Notes under the pieces: model-generated
The model's input: only the letters and a program-made list of their open reading frames with translations
Database searches by the model: none
Told to the model about the DNA's origin: nothing
In this document: positions 1 through 11,025 of the stretch, piece after piece
Layout of the letters: each line of letters starts with the position of its first letter
Numbering within the stretch: position 1 is the stretch's first letter
Source: Staphylotrichum longicolle
Lineage: Eukaryota; Ascomycota; Sordariomycetes; Sordariales; Chaetomiaceae
Assembly (NCBI GenBank): GCA_019096155.1
Contig: JAHCVI010000002.1
Coordinates: 5,022,001-5,086,000 of the forward strand
Length of the DNA: 64,000 bases
Direction: 5' to 3'
Position numbers and translations under genes: made by a program

Positions 1-417
1 AACGGCATGCGGGGCCGGGTTCGGGGAAGTGGGGCCGTTGGTGACGGAGATGGAGCCCGAACGGAGCCCCTTGAAATTGCGCCGGGTACGGTGCTTGGCA
101 GAGTTCTCAGCCCGGCCGGATCCTGTTTCTTGGCAGGCGAGGGGATCTCGAGGGGATGGGCACGGGGCAATGGGTCTGTAAGCCTGAGTACGGCCTGCCG
201 TCGACCTGACTGCAATCCGCTCTCTACTTCTAGTGGCAGCATCCTCTGTTGCCCGATCTTCTCGGCAGCGTCAACCTCAAAGGCCTCATGATGAGGAATG
301 AGATGAGTCGAAAGTTCAAATTCGCAACAGAAAATCCCTTGGGTAATTTTCATCACAGAACACATCAGCACATGGCGAGTCAAACCCGGGCTATTTCATG
401 CTAGTGTTCAAGAAATG
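1..417. other. no recognisable gene at left edge
   Basis: Short open frames only, with no family resemblance. The left edge may hold the end of a gene lying outside the window. It also contains the region downstream of the minus-strand exporter that ends at 418. Confidence 0.4.
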
Positions 418-1762
418 TCAATTCTTTCCTCCCGTTGCCGTGAACTCTCGTCGACTCTTTGCTGTGACCGCCAACCGGATGGTGAAGCCCAGGTTCACTA
501 CCACCATCAACACACATGCGATGATGACAACGCAAGCGACATAACGGAAGAAGGGTGAGTCTAGCTCCATGCTCAGGAGGATCGACGCGTAGGCAAGTGA
601 AGATACTGGCGCGACCATACCGTTCCAGCTGGGGTTCCAGGTCAGCTCTCTTCGAGACATCCGATAGAGGATGGTGAAGATCCCGAGCAGCAACCAGACC
701 ACGGCCATTCCCACCGTAAACAGCGCCAACAAGACACACACGACCTCGAGAGGCGCCATCGCCGCCAGTCCCGTAACCACCTTGGAGTGAACCAGGTCTC
801 CCCCGTCCAAGGCCACACCACCATCGCCCCTCCTCGCCGCCTCCGCCAGCAACAAAACTGCCGACGCACACTGCCCAAGTGGCCCAATAAGGGCAAACAC
901 CAACCCCGTGTGCTCCGGTGGCGGCCACCCCATCACCAGCACCAGCTCGTGCATCAGCACGCCGTAGTCCAAAGTCGCGAGAAACCATGCCGCCCCCGTC
1001 GCGCAAAACGAAAACACCACCATCGGACCGGCCAAGCCAGGCGAGAACAACCCAATCCCGCTGCCGACACCGTCCCCCACGCCCCCTTCCCCTTCCGGCC
1101 TCCTCAGCCACGCCAACATCCCCCTACCACCGCCAGCGCCCCGACCCCGTTCACACACACAATCACCCCAACCAGGGGCGCAAACCTGCCCCCAGCCGTG
1201 CGACTCCCGTCCTTGCGCTGCGTCGACAGCAAACACCCCAGCACAAACATCACCGCCACCGCACACCACACGGCCCCGACCCACCAGCACACATACACCG
1301 CCAGCGCCAACCCATCCGCCGCTCCTCCCGTGCCAACCTTGCCCTCGGACACGGCAAACCCGCCAAACGAGACCAGCAGGACAAAACACTTGGGCCACGA
1401 GGAGATGTAGCCCAGTTCCAAACCGGAGGTGTCGCGCTCGTAGACCGTCGCGCGCCGCGTCTCGCGCGGGTAGAGGACCAGGCGCAGCAGGAAGAGCGCG
1501 GAGACCGGGACGAAGAGCGCGAGGGAGGCGAGGTAGAAGGCCGTGGAGAGCGGGGTCAGGGCGGGGAAGTCGATGCGGGCGAGCGGGAGGAGGCGGAGGG
1601 AGAGGGCGAGGGAGGCGAGGGCTGTTGGCGGGGTGAACCTACGGCGGGGGGTTGTTAATCAGGGGCGTGGGGGAGGGAGGGGGGCTGGGTTTACACATAC
1701 CAGACGGGGGTGCAGGATTGGATCAAGGTGGAGAGAAACCGTCGTGCGCGACGAGTGTGCAT
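418..1762 (-). CDS. TDT-family (Ssu1/Mae1-like) membrane exporter, frameshifted as read
   Basis: Resembles tellurite-resistance/dicarboxylate (TDT) carriers, the family of the sulfite pump Ssu1 and malate permeases. Exon 1 is 1762-1701, beginning MHTRRARRFLST and ending at a GTATGT donor. Exon 2 starts at 1638 after CCGTAG and continues the family motif ...PVWFTPPTAL. About ten hydrophobic segments follow. Family marks are the PPPE...IGPLGQ stretch near the middle and a C-terminal membrane segment with SMELDSPFFR and VNLGF. The frame breaks at a C run on the plus strand (1120-1124). One added C gives a single 427-residue protein (62+1221+1 nt = 428 codons), the usual size for the family. It could be a real mutation or a sequencing undercall. 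An extra intron near 1050-1130 is a weaker alternative. The substrate (sulfite or organic acid) cannot be told from sequence. Confidence 0.75.
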
Positions 1763-2621
1763 CTTGATGGTCGGGTGCGGTCCTTGAATTTGGATGAGAA
1801 TGTCTGGAGCGTGTTGTACGTCGTCGACGATCGGGGGTCGGAGCCCGAGTTCGTTTCGTTGATCGGACAGCCTACTGCTGGCTCTCCGGATGACGGGATA
1901 CCAAAGAAGTGGATCTTTGAGCTGTGCCGGGCAAGTGTTTCGGCCGTCTGGACCTGACCTAAACGGGGGGCCGGGTGGATTTCATCCGCCAGACGGGCTC
2001 GTTGGGATTCATTGAACCGGATCCGAAAGACTGCTGAATGATCGCATTGGCAGAACCAAAAGTGTGGTAGACAATGGGAGACAGAACTGCTGTGTATGGG
2101 TGCTTTCGGAATGAGTGATTGATATAAAAGGTCCCGGACCCAGCTCGGCTTGTTCGGGCTGGTCGCCGTCATTGCCATAGAACAAGTGGCCGAGTGGTCA
2201 GAGTGTGGCTAATGGGTACCTACCCATCGGTACTTCTCCACGCAAACCGTTGAGATTGCTAGAAACTAGGAGATCAGACTAGAACTGTTCCTAACTCTGT
2301 GATGTCACACTCTGCTCTTGGTGGCAACGGCGTGGGCTTGATGTCATCTCGAAGATGAGACGAAACACTATTCGGCGAGGAGACCACTCAATGGCCGTGC
2401 TAGAAATTCCTTGCATCCGAAGTCCTCCGCTTTGCTCCCGGGAACGACCTGGCAGTAAACGTGACAAACCGGAAACTGGGATGGGACAGAGAGGTTGTGA
2501 ACATCATAGGCTGTTTGAGTATGACCGCTGGCCCGAACCTTTGTAGGGCACTCCTTGTGTGGTATTAACGTCTCAAACAACCGAGAACGGAACACTTGAA
2601 ACATTTGTAGTCCCCACTCGT
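1763..2621. other. intergenic, no gene recognised
   Basis: Holds the upstream region of the minus-strand exporter and the downstream region of the LURP-like gene. A 151-codon minus-strand frame (1723-2178) partly overlaps exon 1 of the exporter in another frame and resembles nothing. A tRNA-like D-arm string near 2184 was rejected. Confidence 0.4.
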
Positions 2622-3282
2622 TTAGAGGATGCTGCATGTCCCGCCCTGGCCCTCGTTTTGCTTCTCGTCCAAGCAGATACACATGGCCACCAGCAAAGCC
2701 ACGTCGACGCCCGGAGCCACAGTCAGATGATATGTCTGCTGGCCCAGGAGAGCCTCTCGTGCGTTGAAGACCTTGCGGTCAATCCGAGCTGCCACGGCGC
2801 CGGTGGTGTCCTCTACGATATCGGCACTGGTGTCGAGCCAGTTGCCTTTCATCGTGAGCGACACGGCCCTGCCTTGAGCCGTGGTAAATGTGGCTGTGGC
2901 CTTGGATCCGATCACTTGGTCAATGTGTCAGTCGTCGAACAAGAGATGCTACAAATACCCCATAAGACTTACGGGAGAAGTTGCTCTTGACCTCCATAAT
3001 CTCCCTCTTGTTCTGATCCTTGAGGGAAAAGGTGGTGTGCAAGTGAAGGGGCTCCTTTGTGATGTCGAAGAGGTAGCCGCCCCTACTGTCGAAGAACTTT
3101 TTGCGACCGCGCACTGTCGCCAGCTTGGCCTCGACGCGCATCCATGGGGCGCCGTTAAGGTCTTTGATGTCGAAGTTGTCAAGCAGCTTTTCCTTGATGA
3201 CCAGTGTTTGGGTCTGGCGCGCCGTCGTGTGGTCAAAAACGGCCAGTGGCTGCGGCAGTGGCGGGAGTTGGTATGCTGCCAT
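2622..3282 (-). CDS. LURP-one-related (LOR/DUF567) protein
   Basis: Two exons, 3282-2973 and 2914-2622, give exactly 201 codons (200 residues). The intron runs 2972-2915, with donor GTAAGT, branch GACTGAC and acceptor AAG. The start is the ATG of MAAYQLPPLPQPLAVF; a TTG three codons upstream was not used. The protein has the alternating beta-strand pattern of the tubby-like LOR fold: an F-D hairpin, VIKEKLLD...FDIKD, then repeated strand pairs such as FFDSRGGYLFDI and TFSLKDQNKREIMEV. It ends with ...YHLTVAPGVDVALLVAMCICLDE, which matches the usual hydrophobic end of this family (known to pack as a central helix in the tubby-like fold). Fungal members are soluble proteins of unknown function. 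Neighbours do not suggest a role. Confidence 0.8.
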
Positions 3283-4280
3283 TCTGTTCAAGTGCTGTGA
3301 GCTTCAATCAGGGTCCAAGGTTGACGGCAGAACCGGGGATCTGGGACTCTTGAAGGGACCTTTAAGGCACTTTATGTCCAATGCCACAGTCCCATTGTCC
3401 GCGCCCCGTGGTACCGTCTCTTTGTTCTTGTCCAATGTCATCATTGGCATCCTGTGGGCGAATCCTTTGCGGATCTGCGCACGGCAGTGCAGCCCATTGG
3501 CGCTTGGCAGAGTGTCACAGGCATTGGAAGGTGTTCCGTGTCCCCATGGAGATGGAGCTTCGTGTTGGTAGGGCTGAACTCGCCATTTCCGACACGGATT
3601 TGGGGCCAATGAAGCGCGGCTCTTCCCTGCACTGCCCTGACTCTGCCCTGGTGCACAGGGTCCTTGCGGTGTGGGTTCGGGGGCTGAACCGAAGGCAGGC
3701 ATTACTGTAGCGTGATATCAGACATCTTCTCTTGAGGCACCAGCGTTGTATTGCAAAGTCCCCGGTCTGAAATGTAAAGGCGGCAGGAGATTGATTTTTT
3801 CCCCAAACTTTATGCAGACTTGGGCAGAGTTTTGAGCCAAAAGCTGGGTTTATCAGTCTCTTGCCACCATGCGTCCCAACAGCCCTGAAACAATCTGGGG
3901 CAAGGGATCAATCCCCGACGACGCAACAACGCCGTCATCATGTCGGCCAAACTCTAGAGCGACATTCAGGTAGTTAACAAAAATCGAGATACCAAAATTG
4001 AACGGCACCAGGTACCTGATTTGAAAACCGGCCACACATTCATGATTCCAGACATGAACTACCTTTTACTACCGAGGTATGGTAGTGACATCTCTTGGGC
4101 ACGCTTCTCAACCCGGAACCCCAAGATGTTCCAGCTCATTCATCAGCTCCATTCTTGCTTCTTTGAGTACAATACCAGGTGGAGATTTCTATGAAGACCC
4201 TCCTGCTCGACCCCGCCATTTGGACCGAGGTCTCCGCCAGTTGATGCAGCACTGCGGATATTGAGAGGCTTCGCGCCGAC

Positions 4281-4295
4281 TCGGGATCGTTCCGA
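4281..4295. promoter_or_regulatory. CGG-N7-CCG palindrome, decarboxylase promoter
   Basis: Reads TCGGGATCGTTCCGA, 281 bp before the ATG at 4576. It fits the consensus TCGGRNNNRTYCCGA shared by six sites in this block. Inverted CGG triplets with fixed spacing are the known target form of Zn(II)2Cys6 dimers. Binding here is inferred. Confidence 0.7.
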
Positions 4296-4317
4296 ATAAC
4301 ATGAAACAGCAGTGTCT

Positions 4318-4385
4318 CCAACTTTTAGCGCCCTACCAAGACTAGATCGCAGCTGCTTCCCCAACTTTTAGCTCTTACCAAGACT
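4318..4385 (+). repeat. pair of 25-26 bp direct repeats in decarboxylase promoter
   Basis: Copy 1 (4318-4343) and copy 2 (4361-4385) share CCAACTTTTAGC followed by 3-4 variable bases and TACCAAGACT. They lie 43 bp apart, between the CGG-N7-CCG site and the start codon, so they may be a duplicated upstream element. Confidence 0.75.
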
Positions 4386-4575
4386 TGGCCTTCACAGCTC
4401 TTACTCCAATTTCCAGCAAGTGAAGATGGCATCCATCCGGACACAGGGGACCCGATTTGTGGCACAGCACCTTCTCCCTCATCTTGGTCACGGCAGTGGT
4501 GTTTTGGAATATCTCTCAAACCGCTGCACTTTCTCGCCCACTGATACCCCAGTCCCTTACTTGGTTCACTCTTAT

Positions 4576-5692
4576 ATGCACGCGGCCATGACGCACCTTT
4601 GCAGATACTTGGCGGTCGCTGCCACCTTCACTTCCGTCATGTCGGCGCAGCGTATTGATACACACATTCACGCCCTCCCGCCCGTGTACGTCAGGGCCCT
4701 CGAGGCTGCGGGTGGCGATCCGTCAGGCTATCCAACCCCTGACTGGACGCTCGAGGCGGCCCTACACTCCATGGATGCTTTGGAGACCAGCGTTGGTGAG
4801 TGGACTGCTCTGAGCCTAACTCAAACTATCGTGTCTGACGTTCTTGCCAGGAATTCTGTCCCTCTCTACGCCGGGTGTCCCCATTGCTGGGACTGGAGAG
4901 GCAGGAAGAAAGTTGGCACGAGACATGAACCACTACTTCGGCAACTCCACAACCAAGTGCAAGTACAACAACCGGTTCGGCTTCTTTGGCGTTTTGCCCG
5001 ACTGGCAGGATGTGAATGGAACATTGGATGAGCTGGACTATCTCTACCAGGAGCAGAAGCTCTGCAACGGGGTCACAGTCTACACGACCTACGGCGACAA
5101 GCTCTTGGGCGACAAACACTTTACACCCATCTGGGACCGGCTGCAGCAGTACAAGGCCCTGGTCTTCTTGCACCCTGGCGTTCTCGCTGTGGAGCCCCAG
5201 TTTGTCGCCTCGGTCCTCCCTCAGCCCATCGTCGACTATCCGATTGCGACGACGCGCGCGGCAGTCGACCTCGTCATGACGCAGACCGTCCGCCGCTGCC
5301 CGGATGTCGACATCATTCTGTCCCACGCGGGAGGGACCCTGCCCTTCCTCGCTGAGCGCGCCATTGGTAGCCTTGCCGTCCCCGAGATTGCGACGAGGCT
5401 GGGATTCGACATGGTCAAGGCGAGGGACGACTTTTCTCGCTTCTATTACGACACTGCGCTCAGCGCCAGCCCCGCTCAGCTGCATGGACTGCTCGACTTT
5501 GCGGACCCTTCTCACATCCTGTTCGGATCTGACTTCCCGTACGCGCCACAGTTCGCTATCAACGCCCAGATGGCCAGGTATGCCGCGTTTGTCGCTACGG
5601 ATCAGAGGGGTTCGGACCTCAGTCCCGAGAAGCTGCGCGAGAATGCGTTGACCTTGCTCAACAAGCATGCTCTCAAGAAGAAAATTCAGTAA
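4576..5692 (+). CDS. amidohydrolase-2 decarboxylase, 6-methylsalicylate decarboxylase-like
   Basis: Two exons, 4576-4795 and 4851-5692 (354 codons); the intron has GTGAGT and GCCAG ends. A second start at 4588 would give 349 residues. The protein belongs to the ACMSD-type amidohydrolases that decarboxylate aromatic acids and most resembles fungal 6-methylsalicylate decarboxylases (PatG/YanB type), which make m-cresol. Metal-site residues are visible: H30 and H32 in DTHIHALPP, H181 in FLHPG, H232 in LSHAGGT and D301 in GSDFP. The stretch GYPTPDWTLE...SVGILSLSTPGVPIAGTG (interrupted by variable residues) is typical of the family. The N-terminus, with a hydrophobic run ending VMSA before QRIDTH, looks like a cleavable signal peptide, which is unusual for this enzyme class. 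The next gene is a P450 on the same strand, and both promoters carry the shared palindrome. Confidence 0.85.
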
Positions 5693-6442
5693 GGCGGCTG
5701 GGAGAGCGGTTGCGGTGGGGACGCTTGGTTGGCCTGTCAAGGCCAAATCGCTTCAAGGCGGCCTTTGCGTGGATGGAAGCCGGACGGTGTTTGTGGTGAT
5801 GACTACCAGGTAGTTGAGCCATTCTGTTACAACGGGGAAGGTCACTTTATATGTACATTACACAACAGGCAAAGGGCACCTGCAGCTCTGCCAAATGAGT
5901 CCAGCCTTGAGGCGTGGATATTTCCATTCTTTACAACATCATTCAATCAGAATCGACTGATGATGGCATGATTGCGATTGCCGTTTGTTCCTGAGCTGGG
6001 TGACCATCGGGAAAGAACCGTCTTCGCCTCAAGCCCAGCCCTGACGCAGTGACGCAAGCTCCTCGGGAACCTCCCGGCCCCGGGGGCACCCAGGGATCAA
6101 GCTAAGGCAGGAAAGAGCAGCTTAGCTGCAGCGAATCTTCGTCTTGCCCATAACGGGCCCAGACAAAAAAGGAAAAGGATGGTTTCCGACCCTTGCATGT
6201 ACTCAGCCTCCCCCAGCCTTTGGTGTCCCAGACTTCGAAGTCGGAACAGTTCCGATCGAGGTCGAGAACGCGTACCACAGCTCCACCTTCGCCGGACCTC
6301 ACGAGTCAGACAGAGGTACGTCCCGATCCGGAGAACATCTAAAGATAAAAGTAATAAGGGACTTTAACCAGTGATCAGGGTACGGCGACAAAAGAAGCTC
6401 GAAGTGGTTCTTGGGCTTTGCCTCAAATTGACCACTGACAAG
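5693..6442. other. intergenic: decarboxylase 3' end and P450 promoter
   Basis: No gene. Contains the shared palindrome at 6241-6255, directly preceded by a perfect 12-bp palindrome GACTTCGAAGTC (6231-6242), and a less conserved CGG-N7-CCG at 6008-6020 lacking the flanking A. Confidence 0.5.
6241..6255. promoter_or_regulatory. CGG-N7-CCG palindrome, P450 promoter
   Basis: Reads TCGGAACAGTTCCGA, an almost perfect inverted repeat, 188 bp before the ATG at 6443. It fits the TCGGRNNNRTYCCGA consensus and is probably bound by the same Zn(II)2Cys6 factor as the other five sites (inference). Confidence 0.75.
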
Positions 6443-8195
6443 ATGCTCACTACTCTAGCGGATGCGCTTGGCACAATCCGCCAGCAACACCCTGCGATCT
6501 TCAACTTGGCCGTTGTTGGCATTGCCTTGGCAGTTTTCTTCGTTGCCATTCTCGAATATTTCAAACCGGTCGGCAAACGAAAAGCTCTCAATGGGACTCA
6601 GCCCAGGCTGCCTCCTGGCCCGCAAGGGGTCCCGCTCCTCGGCATGATTCACACTCTGGCTTCCAAAAATAATGACTCGTTGAAACCTGCAGTATGTATA
6701 GCCAGATATTTCGGCACCCCCGTCTTTATCACCTTGCTAACCACCAAGTTGCTGCCAGCTGAAAGAACTCGCAAAATATGGCGAGATGACAACTCTGCAT
6801 CTGGGGTCCAAGACCTGGGTCCTTCTCAACTCACATCGCGTTGTCAACGAAATCATCGCAAAACGAGGAAGTCACACCAACACGCGGTCCCCAATGCCCG
6901 TCTCCAGCGGCCTCGTCAGCAGGGACAGAAGATCCCTGATCCTCCCCCAGGAGCAATGGATGGAACGCCGCCGCGTCATGCACGGGCTTCTCAGCGGGAC
7001 CGCGCTGAAACAGTACGGCGCGTGGCAGGAGGAGGAAAGCACCAAGATGATGGCCGAGTACGTCTTCCACCCGCAAAGATGGTACCGTCACCACTACCGT
7101 TACGCAAACTCGGTCATCGTCCGCATCGCGCTCGGCGAGCAGCCGCTCAAATCGACCAAGGAGCTCGAGGAAATGCAAAACGCCGTCACCTTCTTCGTCG
7201 GCAGCATCGGCCGCAGCGTCGTCGACTGGTTCCCCGACCTGGCCAAGCTGCCCTGGTTCCTCCAGGTCTGGCGTCCGTACTGGGCGCGCCTCGGCCAGTG
7301 GAACTACGACCTGTACGCCAAATGGTACAACCCCGTCAAGGCCAAAGTCGAGAACGGGACCGCGCCGCCCTCGTTTGTGCGGGACTTCCTCATGCACCCG
7401 GACACCCGGTTCAAAGGCGACTGCGACGACCTCATGTACGTGGCGATGCAGCTCATCGAGGCCGGCAGCGACACGACGCGCGAGGCGCTCAACATCATGA
7501 CCATGGCCGCCCTCGAGTACCCCGAGGTATTTGCCAAGGCTCGCGCCGAGGTCGACCGTGTTTGTGGTGTCGGCAAGGATGCTCGGCTGCCCACGCTCGA
7601 GGACATGGATGCGCTGGGGTACATTTGCGCCATGTGTAAGGAGGTGCTGCGGTGGCGCCCCATCTTCCCCTTGACTCCGGACCATACGGCGTCGCAGGAC
7701 ATTGAGTTTGAGGGCTATTACTTTCCCGCCGGCACCGGGTTTACCATCAACGGCCCTGCCGTGTGTGGCGAGTGCGAGGAGCCCGAGCGGTTCATGCCGG
7801 AGCGGTGGCTTGACGGTCATGAGCAAGATATTGCGCACGGGCTGTGGCAGTTTGGCGGAGGGCGGCGGATCTGTGTTGGATACCGGCTCGCCCAAAGAAG
7901 CCTGTTTATCAACATTGCCAGACTGGTGCAATGCGTCGACTATAAGCCGGTTTGTTTCCCTCTTCTTTCACGCTCCCATCCTGCCACACTGCGTATGGCC
8001 TTGGGTTGTGCTGACATCGACGCTTGCTAGAACGGTCCCTACAACGCAGAAATACTGAATCTGGAGGCTGTCGGTGAGCCTTTCCCCGTAAGGGCAACCC
8101 TGCGCGGAGAACAGTACAAAGCCATGATTGTGGAAGAAGCGAAGAAGGTTGGGGTATTGGAGGAGGCCCGGTTTAACCGGGATAAGCTACAGTAA
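6443..8195 (+). CDS. cytochrome P450 monooxygenase, CYP619-like
   Basis: Three exons, 6443-6691, 6759-7949 and 8031-8195 (535 codons, 534 residues). All phases are 0; the second intron uses a GTTTGT donor. The N-terminus has a membrane anchor (NLAVVGIALAVFFVAILEYF) and the proline hinge LPPGPQGVPLLG, so it should sit in the ER membrane. Catalytic marks are I-helix AGSDTT (318-323), the ExxR pair E378/R381, PERW, and the haem loop FGGGRRICVG with the iron ligand C455. The general look and the neighbouring 6-MSA-decarboxylase-like gene recall the patulin/yanuthone P450s that hydroxylate m-cresol or m-hydroxybenzyl alcohol (CYP619 type). That assignment is inference and needs a phylogeny. It lies downstream of the decarboxylase on the same strand and carries the shared promoter palindrome. 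Confidence 0.9.
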
Positions 8196-9398
8196 TGGGA
8201 CTCTACGTGGGTTTACCGCCACATCACCGGTCTCCTCGACGATGCGGGGCTGGACAATGGTGGACGCCGAGCCGATTTCGAGTTGCGCAGGGCGGAGGAG
8301 CAAGCCATAGACCCTTCGCGAAGAAGGGAACACGCGGTTTCCCAAGACCCGAGCTTTCCATCTCATAGGACAATCACTTGAGGCGGGTTGCGTTAATCAG
8401 AATCTAGTGCTGGTTATTACATCCCAGGCTTTATGATGTTCTTCAACCCCCTGGGACCTGCGTTTAGGGCCGTTTTCCCGTGACCAGCATACACTCGTAT
8501 TCCAATCTTCTTGAGACACGGTTGTGGTGTCAATAAAATGCCGTAGTTTTCCAGATCCATTTTTAAGGGTCTTGGATGATTTGACGTGTAGCTGTCAGGA
8601 AAGTAAAAGTTCAAGAAGCTCGAAGTGTCAGGAGCTGGGTCGATTGACATTTTTGAAGATGCATTCTGAATGGTAGGGAGCAACCGAAGAACCCCGCTTC
8701 TGCCGATCAACCGAACCCATCATCGTCTCTGATTGTGACCTTTAGCCTACCAGAAACCACAACTCGATGGTCTCGATGGCGATATAGGCAAAAGAGGGCA
8801 AATTGGAGGGGCAAGGGGACCAAAACAAAAACATACAACACCAGGGATTCGCTGGTCGTCACCGACCCAACTACTGGTCTGGCCCTTACCAGCTTATTTA
8901 AGGGAGAGCGGACGGGATCCCAAGTTCTCTGATAGGTATGGTCGTATGTGCTGGAGAAAGGCGGAGAGGTGGTTTATATCATGCTGTCAAACAGGGGAAT
9001 TCGAGTCAAAGAGAAGGAAGTGATAAGCTGGATGGAATGTAAGAAATGGCTCCACATCACGGTGGTCTCTCACCCACGCTCCACCCAGACAGAAAAAAGC
9101 GGAAGATGGGAAGGGCCTTGGTATGCCCTCGCTCAACTGCTTGAAACAGGGCCGTTGGGGTCGGCTGCTGGGTTTTGGGTTGGCTCCCGTCTATTCGAGT
9201 GACAAAGCGAGCTCAGCGGTGTCGTGATCCGCTGCGATGACTCAGGCTCAGGCTCGTGATCTTGGCACACGATCTTCTATCAAAACAACAACAACAACAC
9301 CCGCACATGGAATTCCTTACTTCCTTGTTACGTGCCTACCACCGACCCGCCCATCCCCATCTCTCCTGCTCAACTCTATTTGTCACTGGCGACCTCTC
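8196..9398. other. intergenic, no gene recognised
   Basis: Only short open frames without family features. It includes the promoter of the F-box gene. No TCGGN7CCGA site is present, unlike the flanking metabolic genes. In-frame ATG at 9237 would extend the F-box gene into this stretch. Confidence 0.45.
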
Positions 9399-10900
9399 AT
9401 GCGCAATCTCTTTTCCTGCTTTGCCCACTCTGCACGGCTCAGAAAAGGAGTGGCGTCCAAACAGAACCAGGATATTGTGCCGCCAGTGCCTAATGATCCC
9501 AAATCCGAGAGCGCACATCTAACCGCGGAACAGCAGCTGCTGAACCAGGTTGATGGAGTGCATACCTCCGTTGAGGGCCTGGCTCCTGTCGCAGCCAACA
9601 GGGCGGTTGAACTTGGCTCAGCCAACACTTCAATCAGCAGCACAGCCAGCATGGTCGGATCCCAAGGTATCACTCTGGAATCGTTACCGGCCGAGCTGCG
9701 ATGCCACATTATCGCGCATCTTGCCCACGACCTGCAGGGGTTGAATGCGCTTGTGTCTGCATCACCCGTTTTCTATCAGCAATACCTGCTCAACCGAAAG
9801 GCTCTACTGCGCACAGGGCTCGAGGCAGCACGTGGCAACCTACTTGTGGATGCCTACGCTGTCGAGAAATCCGCTTTGCTCTACCAGCAGACCGACTCAC
9901 GCGATGTGCTGTCACCAGAGGCTGCCCGCCAGTTCATCGACGAATACGTTGCCCTGCGTGCCGTACCACCCGACGTGATCCTGCAGAAGCACTGCACAGA
10001 AGAGAATCTCCTAGGAATGGCCGCATTCTACGACTCCGTCGCTCAGCCACTGACGCCAGTATGCGCGACCTTGTTCCTCAACCGTCTTAATCCCTGCCAA
10101 GGGGAGGTCAGCCTGTCTGCAACGGAATCGGCGCGGCTACTGCGGGCCCTTTACCGCTATCAACTCTACTGCAACCTCTTCGGGGAAGGGACCAGAGGAT
10201 CTCGCGAGGTTCCCGAACTCGCTCATGGAGAGCACCTCGACCTCTTTTTCTGCCTGTTCAAACCCTGGGAGATTGAAGAGATTTACTGCGTATATGTTCT
10301 TTTAAGAGATACATACAGCGACATACTAGACAAGATTGCCTGGGATCTCAACAAGGATAACCCAAAGTTTAGGGACTGGCCGAACCCCTGGCCGCCTGGG
10401 ACTTGGGATCTGGAAAACTCATGTATGACCTTGGCTTCTGTTCTTTGCCTCTCTCGGTATTAACCGGTTTCCTAGCTATTCGCGACTCGGCACTTGCAGG
10501 TACTTGCCAAAGAGGGTTGTGGACTTTCTACGGCGTCGTGACACAAGATGACCACGAAGACTTGGTCGTGACCATGCAATACTACCTGGTACACGGTAGT
10601 GGCATATTTGAGGATGCTTTGAGCTGGACAACCCAGTTCTTCAGGCGTGAGCGTCGCCCTTTGGAGGGTGATAGAATCGAGGCCCGCAGAGAGAGACTCC
10701 CATTTTCTGGCGACGTCGTGGATGGACCGCCACTCGCGTGGGTCATTTACTGGAAAGGACGATACAGCAATCGCTATGGGGATGCCGTTCAGGACAGTTT
10801 GCAGCACTGGGGGTACGTGTTCTGGGATAGGAAGCGCTTGATCGAGAGCAAAGGCATTGGGGAGATCCTGCGTGAACGGGAAGTCTTTCAACAGTGGTAA
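9399..10900 (+). CDS. F-box-like protein of unknown target
   Basis: Two exons, 9399-10422 and 10500-10900 (475 codons). The intron has a GTATGA donor and TTGCAG acceptor, and a TAA in the first frame just past the donor supports splicing. The start chosen is MRNLFSCFAHSA; an in-frame ATG at 9237 would add 54 low-complexity residues. An F-box-like motif occurs near residues 93-130 (LESLPAELRCHIIAHLAHDLQGLNAL, variable at the end). The remainder is helical and resembles many fungal F-box-related hypothetical proteins. No LRR or WD repeats are visible. It interrupts the metabolic block and lacks the block's promoter motif, so it may be an unrelated insertion. A role as an SCF substrate adaptor is only family knowledge. 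Confidence 0.7.
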
Positions 10901-11025
10901 AACGTCAACAGTTTCCAGTTTCGGCCCGCATGGCAAAGACTTGAGCCCCAGGCTTCAAGATCAAGGAGCCAACATGGCTTGAAACTGATCATTCAGATAA
11001 GGTGTCATAAGCTCCTTGACTCTCC

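Larger units (their letters stand above)
3283..4575. other. intergenic: upstream region of the decarboxylase gene
   Basis: No gene recognised. It holds the promoter of the gene starting at 4576, including a CGG-N7-CCG palindrome (4281-4295) and a pair of direct repeats (4318-4385). An imperfect inverted repeat ACTACC-N7-GGTAGT lies at 4068-4086. Confidence 0.5.

Noticed and set aside
401..1111. 236-codon minus-strand frame
   Set aside because: Shadow of the TDT exporter in another frame, with no hydrophobic pattern of its own.
2184..2260. String GTGGCCGAGTGGTCAGAG resembling the D-arm of a Ser/Leu tRNA
   Set aside because: No matching acceptor stem or TTCGAAT-type T-arm at the right distance; probably coincidence or an old relic.
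6008..6020. Seventh CGG-N7-CCG site between decarboxylase and P450
   Set aside because: Lacks the flanking A and the RTY core; the bare CGG-N7-CCG pattern is expected many times by chance. Similar bare matches occur at 7111-7123 inside the P450 coding region.
6831..7931. 366-codon frame antisense to the P450
   Set aside because: Long antisense frame produced by GC-rich codon use; the plus strand carries clear P450 motifs.
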